NCBI GenBank assembly: GCA_945859605.1
Contig: OX243811.1
Span: 32,419,713 to 32,483,712, forward strand
Length of the DNA: 64,000 bases
Source of the DNA: Lumbricus rubellus
Lineage: Eukaryota > Annelida > Clitellata > Crassiclitellata > Lumbricidae
Reading direction: 5' to 3'
Shown: piece after piece, positions 19,973 to 30,343 of the stretch
How positions within the stretch are numbered: the stretch's first letter is position 1
Layout of the letters: the number at the start of each line of letters is the position of its first letter
Program-made: the position numbers and the translations under genes
Notes under the pieces: model-generated
Told to the model about the DNA's origin: nothing
Databases searched by the model: none
Seen by the model: the letters and a program-made list of their open reading frames with translations, nothing else

Positions 19973-20373
19973 TGTGGCGGAAATGCCACAAGACGAATTT
20001 TCGAATATGAAACATAAGCTGGTAACTGACAATACATGGGCGGCCAAGGTAGGGTCGCGGGATTCCTTATAGCGACGGAGCTATGGCCGATAGAAATTCG
20101 CGGTATATGCGAGTCGTCCGGTAAGTCGTTTCGCTACAAATTTGCCGTGAGGCGTTAAGCGGTCAAAATTCACGTTGAAAAGTTTCACCTACGGAAGACC
20201 GATTCGTGTTTTCTAGCCAAAGTATAGTGTGCAGGCAGCAACTTTTGACTTTGGGCGCATATAAAATTTGCGCGGATAATGGTATCGAATTTCTGAATAC
20301 ACCGTTCGAAAGATAAATTATCGGGCTGCCGAATTGCCGTTGAGAGCTAAGCGATAACTGTATCCGATCGAAA
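19973..20373 (+). mobile_element. Element A 3' LTR, first part
   Basis: The first 401 bp of the LTR, matching 7398-7798. It is broken after GATCGAAA by element B1. The last four bases (20370-20373, GAAA) are B1's target duplication. Only the beginning of U3 is left in contact with the A coding region, so a transcript of A would run into B1 instead of terminating normally. Confidence 0.93.
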
Positions 20374-22634
20374 TGTGGCGGACATGCCACAAGAGGTATA
20401 AGACAAAAATAACTACTTACCGAGACTTGGCTGGAGTAAGCATGACTCTCGTTGGGTAGCCTTTTGGCTATGAGTCTTGTACCTGAAACCGGTTTCGTTT
20501 TGAGACAGGTTTATAATATTAGGTTTCAGATTCTTCCTATGGAAGACCAAGTATACTTTTTAGGCCAAAGTATAGAGTGTTATCATGTATTTTGCCGGTG
20601 GACTAAGACGTGCCACACGGTGCGCCGCTTATATTGCGGGGGAAGCGTTTCCGCCGTATGTGCTTAGATTGTTAAAGCGTTTTCTGCTGCGACTTTCTAC
20701 AGTGATTTCGGTTGTGTTCATCTGTCTCCTACAGTGTGGCTTGGCCACGTTTGAACGCGACTTTGGCGATCCTCTGTTGAAGCAACGCTAACGTAGTGCG
20801 GATTTGCGGCAAGATCTGTCAGGGCTGTGTCTTGTCATCGATCGCTGAGATTCGAGCTGCTGAGGCTGCGTGACAGCTCAGGGAAGAATACAGTATTCGT
20901 GATACGCCTAGCGGGCGATCGCAGTATTCTGTGAAGGTTCCGTTGACTGTTGGTTACAGTCTAAGTTACGTGTTCCTTGTGTGTCGTTGTTTCTGTAGAG
21001 TTGAGGCGGGTCTCCTCTTTGAAGAACGCGACGGTTGTATCCTTGTTGGTGGTACCGGGTGGTTCGTGTGTAACTTTTGTATTGCAGGTCCTTGGTGGTG
21101 GATAATCGACTGTCTGCCAACCGACATTGGACGCTGTAATCGGTGTTACTGTTACCGGGTGTTTCTTGCGGAGTTTAGATTGTCTGTCAGCCGACATTGG
21201 ACTCTCGCTGTGGTGTTAACGATCTTGGTGATCGGTTGTTTAGATTCTCCGTGTGACTCGTCACTTTCTAGAATCTGTTGCTCACAGTTGAGTAGGGAGT
21301 AAGTGGTGGACCAAGAGTCCAGGCAAGCTGAGGGCTTTGCAAGGTAGTCTTCTTTACGTTACAGTGCTAGATAAGACCAAGTGTTTTGTCAGGGACTTAC
21401 CACTGAGGTCAGTAACTGTTGAGAGTAAGGGCGATAAGCGCCATTAGAAAACCTATAAAACAATAGTCTAATTTGTAGACACGGGTTTTCCGTTTACCTG
21501 TTCCCCAGGCCTCCCGGCCTTTTATTTTTACCTCGGATCTACCGGCGCAGAACAGCATCGCACCACGACGCTCTTGTGAGTTTCCGGCTAAGTGTTTCAG
21601 GGGAAATTTACCGGCAGCGGCGGCGTTTGGGCAGCGCGCGTCGGGAGCTTGGTGCGCGTGAGACAAGGGCTGTTTGGAGCCGCGCGTCAGCCCCGGTCGT
21701 CCCAAGTGGTTCACCGGTGGCCAAACTGTTGGTTCCTGCGGTCTTCTGCCAAGTCGGCGACCCGCGTTTGTCTGTTGGCCTCGGTGTCGGTGGTGAAGGT
21801 TCGTGTCGGGAGATCGGGTGAGGCGAGCACCCCGGCAAACGCCGCGCATCAGCGCGGGCGTCTTGGCTAGTTTCGTGTCGGGAGATCGGGTGAGGCGAGC
21901 ACCCCGGCAAACGCCGCGCATCAGCGCGGGCGTCTTGGCTAGTTTCGTGTCGGGAGAGTTTCCGTGTACGGTGACGGAGGGCGACCGTCATTGGCTTCAG
22001 TTTCCATCGGGCCTACGGACCGCCTCCGCCCGTCGGAGTGTCTGTGTGTTAATCGTCACTTGGTGATTGTGTTCAGCACGATGAGTCGGGCATTTGGCCT
22101 GAGGGACTGGCCCTGGTTTCAAGCGATGTGGTCAGCGGGGAAGGAATCGGCAGTATTCCCCAGTGGTGGTGTTGGTTCGGTGGCGGCTCGGTGCCGCGTG
22201 ATAACTAAAGGGAGCGATAAGTCGGGTAAGAAGACGGAGACCGCCGTCGCGAGAAGCGGCGCCCGGCGAGGCCGTTCTGCCTGCGGGAACAAGAACCCTG
22301 TTTTGAGCGTCGGTCATCCTTGTGCTCAGGACGTTGCCTACTCGGCGACCGCGGATGAGGCAGAGAGCGGGTCTGACATAGCCGGGCGGGCCAGCCGATC
22401 GCAGGCGTCGGTTTCGGGAGCGTCTTCCCCCAGGAGTAAAGTCGCTGGCGAGGACCACGCAGCGCACAGCGACCCGGGAGTCTCACGGCGTCCTGGTAAG
22501 ACCGAGTTTCTCCCGGGCGCTGAAACGGCACCGCTAAGTGATGCCATCGAACCTGAGGGCGATGGGTCGCAGCGGGGCGATAGCCGAAGGAAGGCGCCCG
22601 TAGCGTCTGTTGACTCACCCCCTGGTACGCCACA
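20374..22634 (+). mobile_element. B1 5' LTR (2261 bp)
   Basis: Begins TGTGGCGGACATGCCACA and ends GTACGCCACA. It resembles the A LTR only in blocks: the ends, GCCAAAGTATAG near 20570, a TGCCACAC...GCTTATATTG block near 20610-20638, and the Gag-coding end. It is 72 bp longer than the C LTR because a 72-bp unit is perfectly duplicated (21803-21874, 21875-21946). The Gag ATG is at 22081. No difference from its partner at 42558-44818 was noticed by eye. Confidence 0.93.
21453..21460 (+). promoter_or_regulatory. Candidate TATA box in B-type LTR
   Basis: CTATAAAA in an otherwise GC-rich LTR, about 620 bp upstream of the Gag ATG. It recurs at the same LTR position in every B-type LTR copy here. Function is inferred from sequence only. 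Confidence 0.35.
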
Positions 22635-22935
22635 AAGTGGTACCAGAAGTGGGGTTGATTCTTTTTCTCGTGTGACTGTTGTTTCTGAGGGCCGGGCCGA
22701 GTATTTTGGTGCTCATGCCGACGTTTTGAGTGTACCTGTGGTATCTTTTTGCCCACTTCCTGGTATGCCACAAAGTGGTACCAGAAGTGGGGTTGATTCT
22801 TTTTCTCGTTTGACTGTTGATCCTGTAACCCAGCCCAAGTGTTTGGTTTCCCAACCAAACGTGTCTAGTGTCCATGTACGAGATTTTTGCCCACTTCCTG
22901 TTATGCTGCAAAGTGATGGCAGGGGTGGTGGTGAT
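22619..22935 (+). repeat. Tandem repeat containing a duplicated primer site in B1
   Basis: The LTR end plus primer site plus following bases (GCCACAAAGTGGTACCAGAA onward) occur at 22629 and again near 22767 with an intact second primer site at 22776-22792. A third, decayed unit (GTTATGCTGCAAAGTGATGG) lies near 22900. All copies stay in the Gag frame. Element D has the true primer site plus only the decayed unit. Confidence 0.8.
22638..22654 (+). promoter_or_regulatory. B1 primer-binding site
   Basis: TGGTACCAGAAGTGGGG, three bases after the LTR end, identical to that of A. Confidence 0.8.
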
Positions 22936-23411
22936 GTTACCAGTTGTATGTCTGTTGTTAATGACGCTTCTAAGAACGTTTTCTCTTGTGAATCAGAAGC
23001 AGGTGCCTTCTTTGGAGCTCGCCCCAAAACTGTTTGGCCTGATATGAACGTAGCTGGTGGTTACGCTTCTTTTACTGTTTCTAAACCTGTTGAGCGGGAA
23101 GTTGAAGTTATGGGTGCTCGGTGCAAAACTTCTTCTTCTGTAGCTGGTGTTGAGCATTGGTTGAATTCTGTTCCACGCGTTCCTGCGGCTGTTGAAACAG
23201 CCAGACCAATGTTTTCTGATAACCTGGTTCCCTCTCGCTCTGGTAGTGACTTGTATCGCTTTCCTGATAGACGGGTTGAGATACTTTCTGTCAAAGAAGT
23301 GCCCAGTCGAAACCGCCTGCAACCTCCTCGTTTAGAGACGATTGAGAGCGTCTCGGGAAATGAAGCAGACATAGACCTACGATCGGAGATGTTGAGCCTA
23401 CGACAGAGTAT

Positions 23412-23713
23412 TGTGGCGGACATGCCACAAGAGGTATAAGACAAAAATAACTACTTACCGAGACTTGGCTGGAGTAAGCATGACTCTCGTTGGGTAGCCT
23501 TTTGGCTATGTGTCTTGTACCTGAAACCGGTTTCGTTTTGAGACAGGTTTATAATATTAGGTTTCAGATTCTTCCTATGGAAGACCAAGTATACTTTTTA
23601 GGCCAAAGTATAGAGTGTTATCATGTATTTTGCCGGTGGACTAAGACGTGCCACACGGTGCGCCGCTTATATTGCGGGGGAAGCGTTTCCGCCGTATGTG
23701 CTTAGATTGTTAA
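23412..23713 (+). mobile_element. D 5' LTR, first part (302 bp)
   Basis: Matches 37414-37715. Interrupted by minus-strand element C; its last four bases (23710-23713, TTAA) are C's target duplication. The rest continues at 31983. Confidence 0.92.
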
Positions 23714-25902
23714 TGTGGCGTACCAGGGGGTGAGTCAACAGACGCTACGGGCGCCTTCCTTCGGCTATCGCCCCGCTGCGACCCATCGCCCTCAGGTTCG
23801 ATGGCATCACTTAGCGGTGCCGTTTCAGCGCCCGGGAGAAACTCGGTCTTACCAGGACGCCGTGAGACTCCCGGGTCGCTGTGCGCTGCGTGGTCCTCGC
23901 CAGCGACTTTACTCCTGGGGGAAGACGCTCCCGAAACCGACGCCTGCGATCGGCTGGCCCGCCCGGCTATGTCAGACCCGCTCTCTGCCTCATCCGCGGT
24001 CGCCGAGTAGGCAACGTCCTGAGCACAAGGATGACCGACGCTCAAAACAGGGTTCTTGTTCCCGCAGGCAGAACGGCCTCGCCGGGCGCCGCTTCTCGCG
24101 ACGGCGGTCTCCGTCTTCTTACCCGACTTATCGCTCCCTTTAGTTATCACGCGGCACCGAGCCGCCACCGAACCAACACCACCACTGGGGAATACTGCCG
24201 ATTCCTTCCCCGCTGACCACATCGCTTGAAACCAGGGCCAGTCCCTCAGGCCAAATGCCCGACTCATCGTGCTGAACACAATCACCAAGTGACGATTACC
24301 ACACAGACACTCCGACGGGCGGAGGCGGTCCGTAGGCCCGATGGAAACTGAAGCCAATGACGGTCGCCCTCCGTCACCGTACACGGAAACTCTCCCGACA
24401 CGAAACTAGCCAAGACGCCCGCGCTGATGCGCGGCGTTTGCCGGGGTGCTCGCCTCACCCGATCTCCCGACACGAACCTTCACCACCGACACCGAGGCCA
24501 ACAGACAAACGCGGGTCGCCGACTTGGCAGAAGACCGCAGGAACCAACAGTTTGGCCACCGGTGAACCACTTGGGACGACCGGGGCTGACGCGCGGCTCC
24601 AAACAGCCCTTGTCTCACGCGCTCTCCCGACACGAGTCTCGCAGCCCAAACACTGTCGCTGCCGGTAAATTTCCCCTGAAACACTTAGCCGGAAACTCAC
24701 AAGAGCGTCGTGGTGCGATGCTGTTCTGCGCCGGTAGATCCGAGGTAAAAATAAAAGGCCGGGAGGCCTGGGGAACAGGTAAACGGAAAACCCGTGTCTA
24801 CAAATTAGACTATTGTTTTATAGGTTTTCTAATGGCGCTTATCGCCCTTACTCTCAACAGTTACTGACCTCAGTGGTAAGTCCCTGACAAAACACTTGGT
24901 CTTATCTAGCACTGTAACGTAAAGAAGACTACCTTGCAAAGCCCTCAGCTTGCCTGGACTCTTGGTCCACCACTTACTCCCTACTCAACTGTGAGCAACA
25001 GATTCTAGAAAGTGACGAGTCACACGGAGAATCTAAACAACCGATCACCAAGATCGTTAACACCACAGCGAGAGTCCAATGTCGGCCGACAGACAATCTA
25101 AACTCCGCAAGAAACACCCGGTACAGTAACACCGATCGCCAGAATCCCGTGTAGGTAGGCAGACAGTCGATTATCCACCGCCAAGGACCTGCAATACAAA
25201 AGTTACACACGAACCACCCGGTACCACCAACAAGGATACAACCGTCGTGTTCTTCAAAGAGGAGACCCGCCTCAACTCTACAGAAACAACGACACACAAG
25301 GAACACGTAACTTAGACTGTAACCAACAGTCAACGGAACCTTCACAGAATACTGCGATCGCCCGCTAGGCGTATCACGAATACTGTATTCTTCCCTGAGC
25401 TGTCACGCAGCCTCAGCAGCTCGAATCTCAGCGATCGATGACAAGACACAGCCCTGACAGATCTTGCCGCAAATCCGCACTACGTTAGCGTTGCTTCAAC
25501 AGAGGATCGCCAAAGTCGCGTTCAAACGTGGCCAAGCCACACTGTAGGAGACAGATGAACACAACCGAAATCACTGTAGAAAGTCGCAGCAGAAAACGCT
25601 TTAACAATCTAAGCACATACGGCGGAAACGCTTCCCCCGCAATATAAGCGGCGCACCGTGTGGCACGTCTTAGTCCACCGGCAAAATACATGATAACACT
25701 CTATACTTTGGCCTAAAAAGTATACTTGGTCTTCCATAGGAAGAATCTGAAACCTAATATTATAAACCTGTCTCAAAACGAAACCGGTTTCAGGTACAAG
25801 ACACATAGCCAAAAGGCTACCCAACGAGAGTCATGCTTACTCCAGCCAAGTCTCGGTAAGTAGTTATTTTTGTCTTATACCTCTTGTGGCATGTCCGCCA
25901 CA
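23714..25902 (-). mobile_element. C 3' LTR (2189 bp)
   Basis: Reverse complement of a B-type LTR with a single copy of the 72-bp unit. It carries the start of Gag (ATG at about 24267 on the minus strand), which runs out of the LTR end into D. No difference from 29790-31978 was noticed by eye. Confidence 0.93.
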
Positions 25903-25921
25903 CTCTTCCCCTCTTTCTTTT
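25903..25921 (-). promoter_or_regulatory. C polypurine tract
   Basis: On the minus strand AAAAGAAAGAGGGGAAGAG abuts the 3' LTR. Identical in B1 and D. Confidence 0.8.
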
Positions 25922-27097
25922 GATGCGAAGCATCGGTAGGAAATAATCGAACATAACTATCACGGACCCGTCCATTCCCGTGGGACCCGTCCGCTAACCT
26001 ACTTACTTAGGTTCTGGGAGACAACATACCCGTTGTCTCCCGATCAACAGAGACAACTCACACACATGTCATTCACACCATGTATTCAGTTTATTATCGC
26101 ATTCGCTCACCAGTCACACTCAGACACAACATTATGCAATGAAGATGCTCCGATTCAGCATCGTACGATCACGATCACGACGTTCACCAGCGTCGTCGGT
26201 TGGCTCGTTCCGCACCAACTCTAAAAGCAACAACTAACACAAACAGACAATGAGGCACATCGGATCAAGGATAGATCCCTACTATAGCAAACGATCCTCC
26301 GCAATTAGCAGTCGCTAATAACGTCAGAAGAGAACAGACTTAACTAAAGTAATAACCAAAAATAGGAAGATTGCTCACCGGCAAAACAACCCAGAGTCAG
26401 TGCAAGTTCACGTATACTCTATCCGTACCGTTCTCTCACTTTACCGTATCGTCTTCAATGTAAACATCGGCTTCGGGACCAGGGTTTCTTTTACGTAACA
26501 GAAACAACTCTAGCCCGGGTTTGATTAAAGTGCCAGGTAAAGAGATCAAAAAGGTACACAGGAATCTGGACGACTCACCTACAGCCAAGGTGCTCAATCA
26601 CAGACCCTCGGAGACTATACTACCAAGCGCTTTACTAAAAGTCGCAATTACGGTTCAAGAACTCCCAACAGAATTCAACTACCTGGCCCAACCACTAACT
26701 CGTAGCGATAGCCAACACAGGTAAGAATCTGCTCACCGACCACCATCTCTGTTGGTATCTCGCCCACCGGGCAGAACGAGACTACCAACCCTTTACAACA
26801 CTTTGTCTCTCATCCAAGCCAGAGAGAACTGTTACCATACGCCTCTTGTCCCGCAAATACTACAAAGCATCCACCAAGACAGTCAGCTCAAAAATCATTT
26901 GCACAAGAGTTAACCGTTAACTACACCGACAGTCCCACCACTGAGAAGTGGTCAGCAAATTATAAGTAAAAGAGTGCTTAAACAACAGACAAAGGTATGT
27001 ACAAAAACCAAGACCTAGCATGCGTGGACTTCGCAGCAAGATGCATGGCAAACAAAAAGTATGGAGAAACCCAAACAGAAAAATGTGCTCATCCTTC
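25922..27097 (-). other. C 3' non-coding region
   Basis: 1.2 kb between the C stop codon and the polypurine tract, collinear with the corresponding regions of B1 and D. It includes the conserved GGGAGACAAC stem-loop (26016-26041) and a GATGC-TTC-GCATC mini-hairpin. No coding frame recognised. Confidence 0.75.
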
Positions 27098-30000
27098 TCA
27101 CTCACTCCACCACCCGAGTTCTGCAGACGTGGATTTCAGAGGTATTCTCGCTTCTCCTAAGCGAACGCAGCCACCGGAAAAATCCCAGTTAGCTTGGTTG
27201 GCTTCTAGCCATGACAATCCCAATATGATCTCGGTGACTTGATCAGTCACTAGACAAGGCAGCGGATATGATTTCTTGCCGATGTGAATGTTCAGCATAG
27301 CTTCACCATCCACTCGGATCTCACTGCCGTTAGCAGCTAACAGCCGCTGTTCAGAAGGTACCATTCTATCGTCTGGTACGAAGCGTCTGGGCACTAGTGA
27401 CATTTCACTTCCTGAGTCGAGAAGACATTGACGTCTTACTCCGTTCAGACGTGTGATGATGTAGGCCATCCTGCTCCCTTTCACCAAACGATTTTGTGCT
27501 TGACCCGGAATCGATCCCGTGTTGTCCGGATCATTCCTCTCTTGACCTTGTTCAGCTGACATCTTCAGCTGCGGACAATTTCTGCGAATATGTCCTTTTC
27601 TCTTGCACAGGAAACAGATCTTGTCAGCCGCATTCCACCGTCGTGGCTGGAAGTCTTGCTGCTGACCCATCTGTTGACCAGGTATCCCGGAACCATCGTT
27701 CATCGGATCCAAACGATTCCATCCGACATCTGGTTTGTACGACCGGAAACCCGATTCCTGTCCTGACGTAAGTCGCCCAAGTTCTTTGGTCAGGATCTCG
27801 ATCCGCTGTTCCAGATCCGACATCCTTTGACCTGATGGATCCATGACGCCCGACATCGGAGGATCCTCCTTGGTAGCCTTGATCCTTCCGAGTCTACGAT
27901 CCATGTCACCACCTGACGTTGACGGACGACCGTAGGCCTCCAAACGTACGGCATGTTTGTACGCGGCCTCAAGATCCACTGGTTCCCGTTCACGAACCTT
28001 TTGAGCGAGTTCGTGATTCAACAAGGCATCGATGAATGCATCACAAGCAATCGATTCGACTACCTCATTTGTCGGACCGGGATATGCCAGTACCATCAAA
28101 CGTCGGATTTCTTGAACAACCGTACTCAGCGTTTCACCTGGCGCTTGACGGTAGGTACGTAGCTTGGTTCGATATAGGTTCGTTTGATTGTCAGAACCAT
28201 ACCTGTCCTTAAGCTTTTCAACCAAAGCTTGCCACGACACGTCTTGCTGTGCGCCCATATCCCACAACAATTGTGACGCGGGTCCAGTGAGAGCACACAT
28301 CAGTTGATCGGCCTTCTCCCGATCACTCCAATGGTTGCATCTGGCACAGACCTCAAACTTGGCAAGGAAAGCAGCAATGGCTGTCTTTCCATCATACTTT
28401 TCAAGCTTAATCCTGATTCCGCGGTCTGCTGGAATCCGGTTCCTTGCCTGATTGGTTGACCTTTGACGTACCCTGACTTGCGTAGCTCCGGATCCAGACG
28501 AATCATCACCGTTGCTCGATTCGTCATTATCCACGATCCTTGTTCCCACACGTTGCCTGACACGTGTGTGTTGTCGCTCGCGGATAACTTCTCTGTTTCG
28601 TCCTCGCCCAGACGTCACAGGATATCCGGTACTTCCACTTGAGGAATCGTATTCCTCTGTCTGTACCACGGTTCTACGTTGACGACCACGATCCCGTTGA
28701 TCAATCGTAGCCTGATGCGATGACACACCAGTACGTTGCACCGTTACTCCCGATTTCTTGACATCCGTAACACCTTGACCGTATCGTAGCTTATGCTGTG
28801 TTACTTCTGGCTGATCAACCTGGTAACTCGGCTTGCTCCCACCGATCCTTGATCCATGACGTTCCTTGCCAGCGTGCGTGGATCTCTCATCCGACGATAC
28901 CACGTCGCTCCGTACTTTGACAGTCTGTTGCACCAATCTCTTGACTGCCGGAGGATCCGGATACACTGATGGTGGCGCCTGTCGTGTCGATTGTTCCCGT
29001 GCTCTCGACCTCACCATGGTCGGCACGTTGTCCTTCCCGACTTCCGGTTGCTCAGACTTCCTCGGAACGTGCACCTTCCGTTCCGGTGACCTTTCATGTT
29101 TCCGTGCACCAGCCACTGACATGACTTCCAATCTTTGATGAATTGCAGCCATACTCCGTCGTAGGCTCAACATCTCCGATCGTAGGTCTATGTCTGCTTC
29201 ATTTCCCGAGACGCTCTCAATCGTCTCTAATCGAGGAGGTTGCAGGCGGTTTCGACTGGGCACTTCTTTGACAGAAAGTATCTCAACCCGTCTATCAGGA
29301 AAGCGATACAAGTCATTACCAGAGCGAGAGGGAACCAGATTATCAGAAAACATTGGTCTGGCTGTTTCAACAGCCGCAGGAACGCGTGGAACAGAATTCA
29401 ACCAATGCTCAACACCAGCTACAGAAGAAGAAGTTTTGCACCGAGCACCCATAACTTCAACTCCCCGCTCAACAGGTTTAGAAACAGTAAAAGAAGCGTA
29501 ACCACCAGCTACGTTCATATCAGGCCAAACAGTTTTGGGACGAGCTCCAAAGAAGGCACCAGCTTCTGATTCACAAGAGAAAACGTTCTTAGAAGCGTTA
29601 ACACCAAAAGACATACAAGTCGGTACATTACCCGCTACACTAGCATTACTTTGCAGCATACCAGTAAGTGGGCAACAAGACACAACAGGGACACAAGACA
29701 CGTTCACCCGAGAAGGAAAACACGGTGACCGGCCCTCAAAAGCAATAGTCTCACGAGGAATAGAATAAACCCCACTTCTGGTACCACTTTGTGGCGTACC
29801 AGGGGGTGAGTCAACAGACGCTACGGGCGCCTTCCTTCGGCTATCGCCCCGCTGCGACCCATCGCCCTCAGGTTCGATGGCATCACTTAGCGGTGCCGTT
29901 TCAGCGCCCGGGAGAAACTCGGTCTTACCAGGACGCCGTGAGACTCCCGGGTCGCTGTGCGCTGCGTGGTCCTCGCCAGCGACTTTACTCCTGGGGGAAG

Positions 30001-30343
30001 ACGCTCCCGAAACCGACGCCTGCGATCGGCTGGCCCGCCCGGCTATGTCAGACCCGCTCTCTGCCTCATCCGCGGTCGCCGAGTAGGCAACGTCCTGAGC
30101 ACAAGGATGACCGACGCTCAAAACAGGGTTCTTGTTCCCGCAGGCAGAACGGCCTCGCCGGGCGCCGCTTCTCGCGACGGCGGTCTCCGTCTTCTTACCC
30201 GACTTATCGCTCCCTTTAGTTATCACGCGGCACCGAGCCGCCACCGAACCAACACCACCACTGGGGAATACTGCCGATTCCTTCCCCGCTGACCACATCG
30301 CTTGAAACCAGGGCCAGTCCCTCAGGCCAAATGCCCGACTCAT
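27098..30343 (-). CDS. gag-pro: C Gag-protease protein (1081 aa)
   Basis: Starts at ATG 30343 in the 5' LTR (MSRAFGLRDWPWFQAMW) and crosses the LTR end and primer site. The order is a low-complexity N-terminal half, a DRGIRIKLEKYDGKTA-type Gag core, a CCHC knuckle CFLCKRKGHIRRNC at 910-923, and a retropepsin domain with LLDSGSEMSLVPRRF (DSG at 976) and the closing ILGLSWLEAN segment. A short unrelated tail ending GWWSE follows, where the RT region of the ancestor has been deleted. Intact frame. The protease should be able to act on Gag, but no polymerase or integrase is encoded. Confidence 0.9.
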   Translation of the reverse strand: MSRAFGLRDWPWFQAMWSAGKESAVFPSGGVGSVAARCRVITKGSDKSGKKTETAVARSGARRGRSACGNKNPVLSVGHPCAQDVAYSATADEAESGSDIAGRASRSQASVSGASSPRSKVAGEDHAAHSDPGVSRRPGKTEFLPGAETAPLSDAIEPEGDGSQRGDSRRKAPVASVDSPPGTPQSGTRSGVYSIPRETIAFEGRSPCFPSRVNVSCVPVVSCCPLTGMLQSNASVAGNVPTCMSFGVNASKNVFSCESEAGAFFGARPKTVWPDMNVAGGYASFTVSKPVERGVEVMGARCKTSSSVAGVEHWLNSVPRVPAAVETARPMFSDNLVPSRSGNDLYRFPDRRVEILSVKEVPSRNRLQPPRLETIESVSGNEADIDLRSEMLSLRRSMAAIHQRLEVMSVAGARKHERSPERKVHVPRKSEQPEVGKDNVPTMVRSRAREQSTRQAPPSVYPDPPAVKRLVQQTVKVRSDVVSSDERSTHAGKERHGSRIGGSKPSYQVDQPEVTQHKLRYGQGVTDVKKSGVTVQRTGVSSHQATIDQRDRGRQRRTVVQTEEYDSSSGSTGYPVTSGRGRNREVIRERQHTRVRQRVGTRIVDNDESSNGDDSSGSGATQVRVRQRSTNQARNRIPADRGIRIKLEKYDGKTAIAAFLAKFEVCARCNHWSDREKADQLMCALTGPASQLLWDMGAQQDVSWQALVEKLKDRYGSDNQTNLYRTKLRTYRQAPGETLSTVVQEIRRLMVLAYPGPTNEVVESIACDAFIDALLNHELAQKVREREPVDLEAAYKHAVRLEAYGRPSTSGGDMDRRLGRIKATKEDPPMSGVMDPSGQRMSDLEQRIEILTKELGRLTSGQESGFRSYKPDVGWNRLDPMNDGSGIPGQQMGQQQDFQPRRWNAADKICFLCKRKGHIRRNCPQLKMSAEQGQERNDPDNTGSIPGQAQNRLVKGSRMAYIITRLNGVRRQCLLDSGSEMSLVPRRFVPDDRMVPSEQRLLAANGSEIRVDGEAMLNIHIGKKSYPLPCLVTDQVTEIILGLSWLEANQANWDFSGGCVRLGEARIPLKSTSAELGWWSE
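29770..29786 (-). promoter_or_regulatory. C primer-binding site
   Basis: Minus-strand TGGTACCAGAAGTGGGG, three bases from the 5' LTR, as in A, B1 and D. Confidence 0.8.

Larger units (their letters stand above)
22081..23411 (+). pseudogene. gag: B1 Gag, N-terminal part, split by element D
   Basis: Starts at ATG 22081 inside the LTR (MSRAFGLRDWPWFQAMW, like A's start) and crosses the LTR end and primer site in frame, giving 443 whole codons to the D insertion. An upstream in-frame ATG at 21964 exists but is not supported by A. The region just after the LTR holds three tandem, progressively decayed units with the peptide PQSGTRSGVDSFSR. The remainder is at 39609-41286. Both parts join in one frame if D and one copy of GTAT are ignored, so B1 was intact when D landed. 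Confidence 0.88.

Noticed and set aside
22132..22858. Antisense frames opposite Gag in the B-type LTRs (also around 23715-24216, 29791-30292, 33442-33937)
   Set aside because: Shadows of the GC-rich Gag frame; they recur only because the LTR recurs and show no domain.
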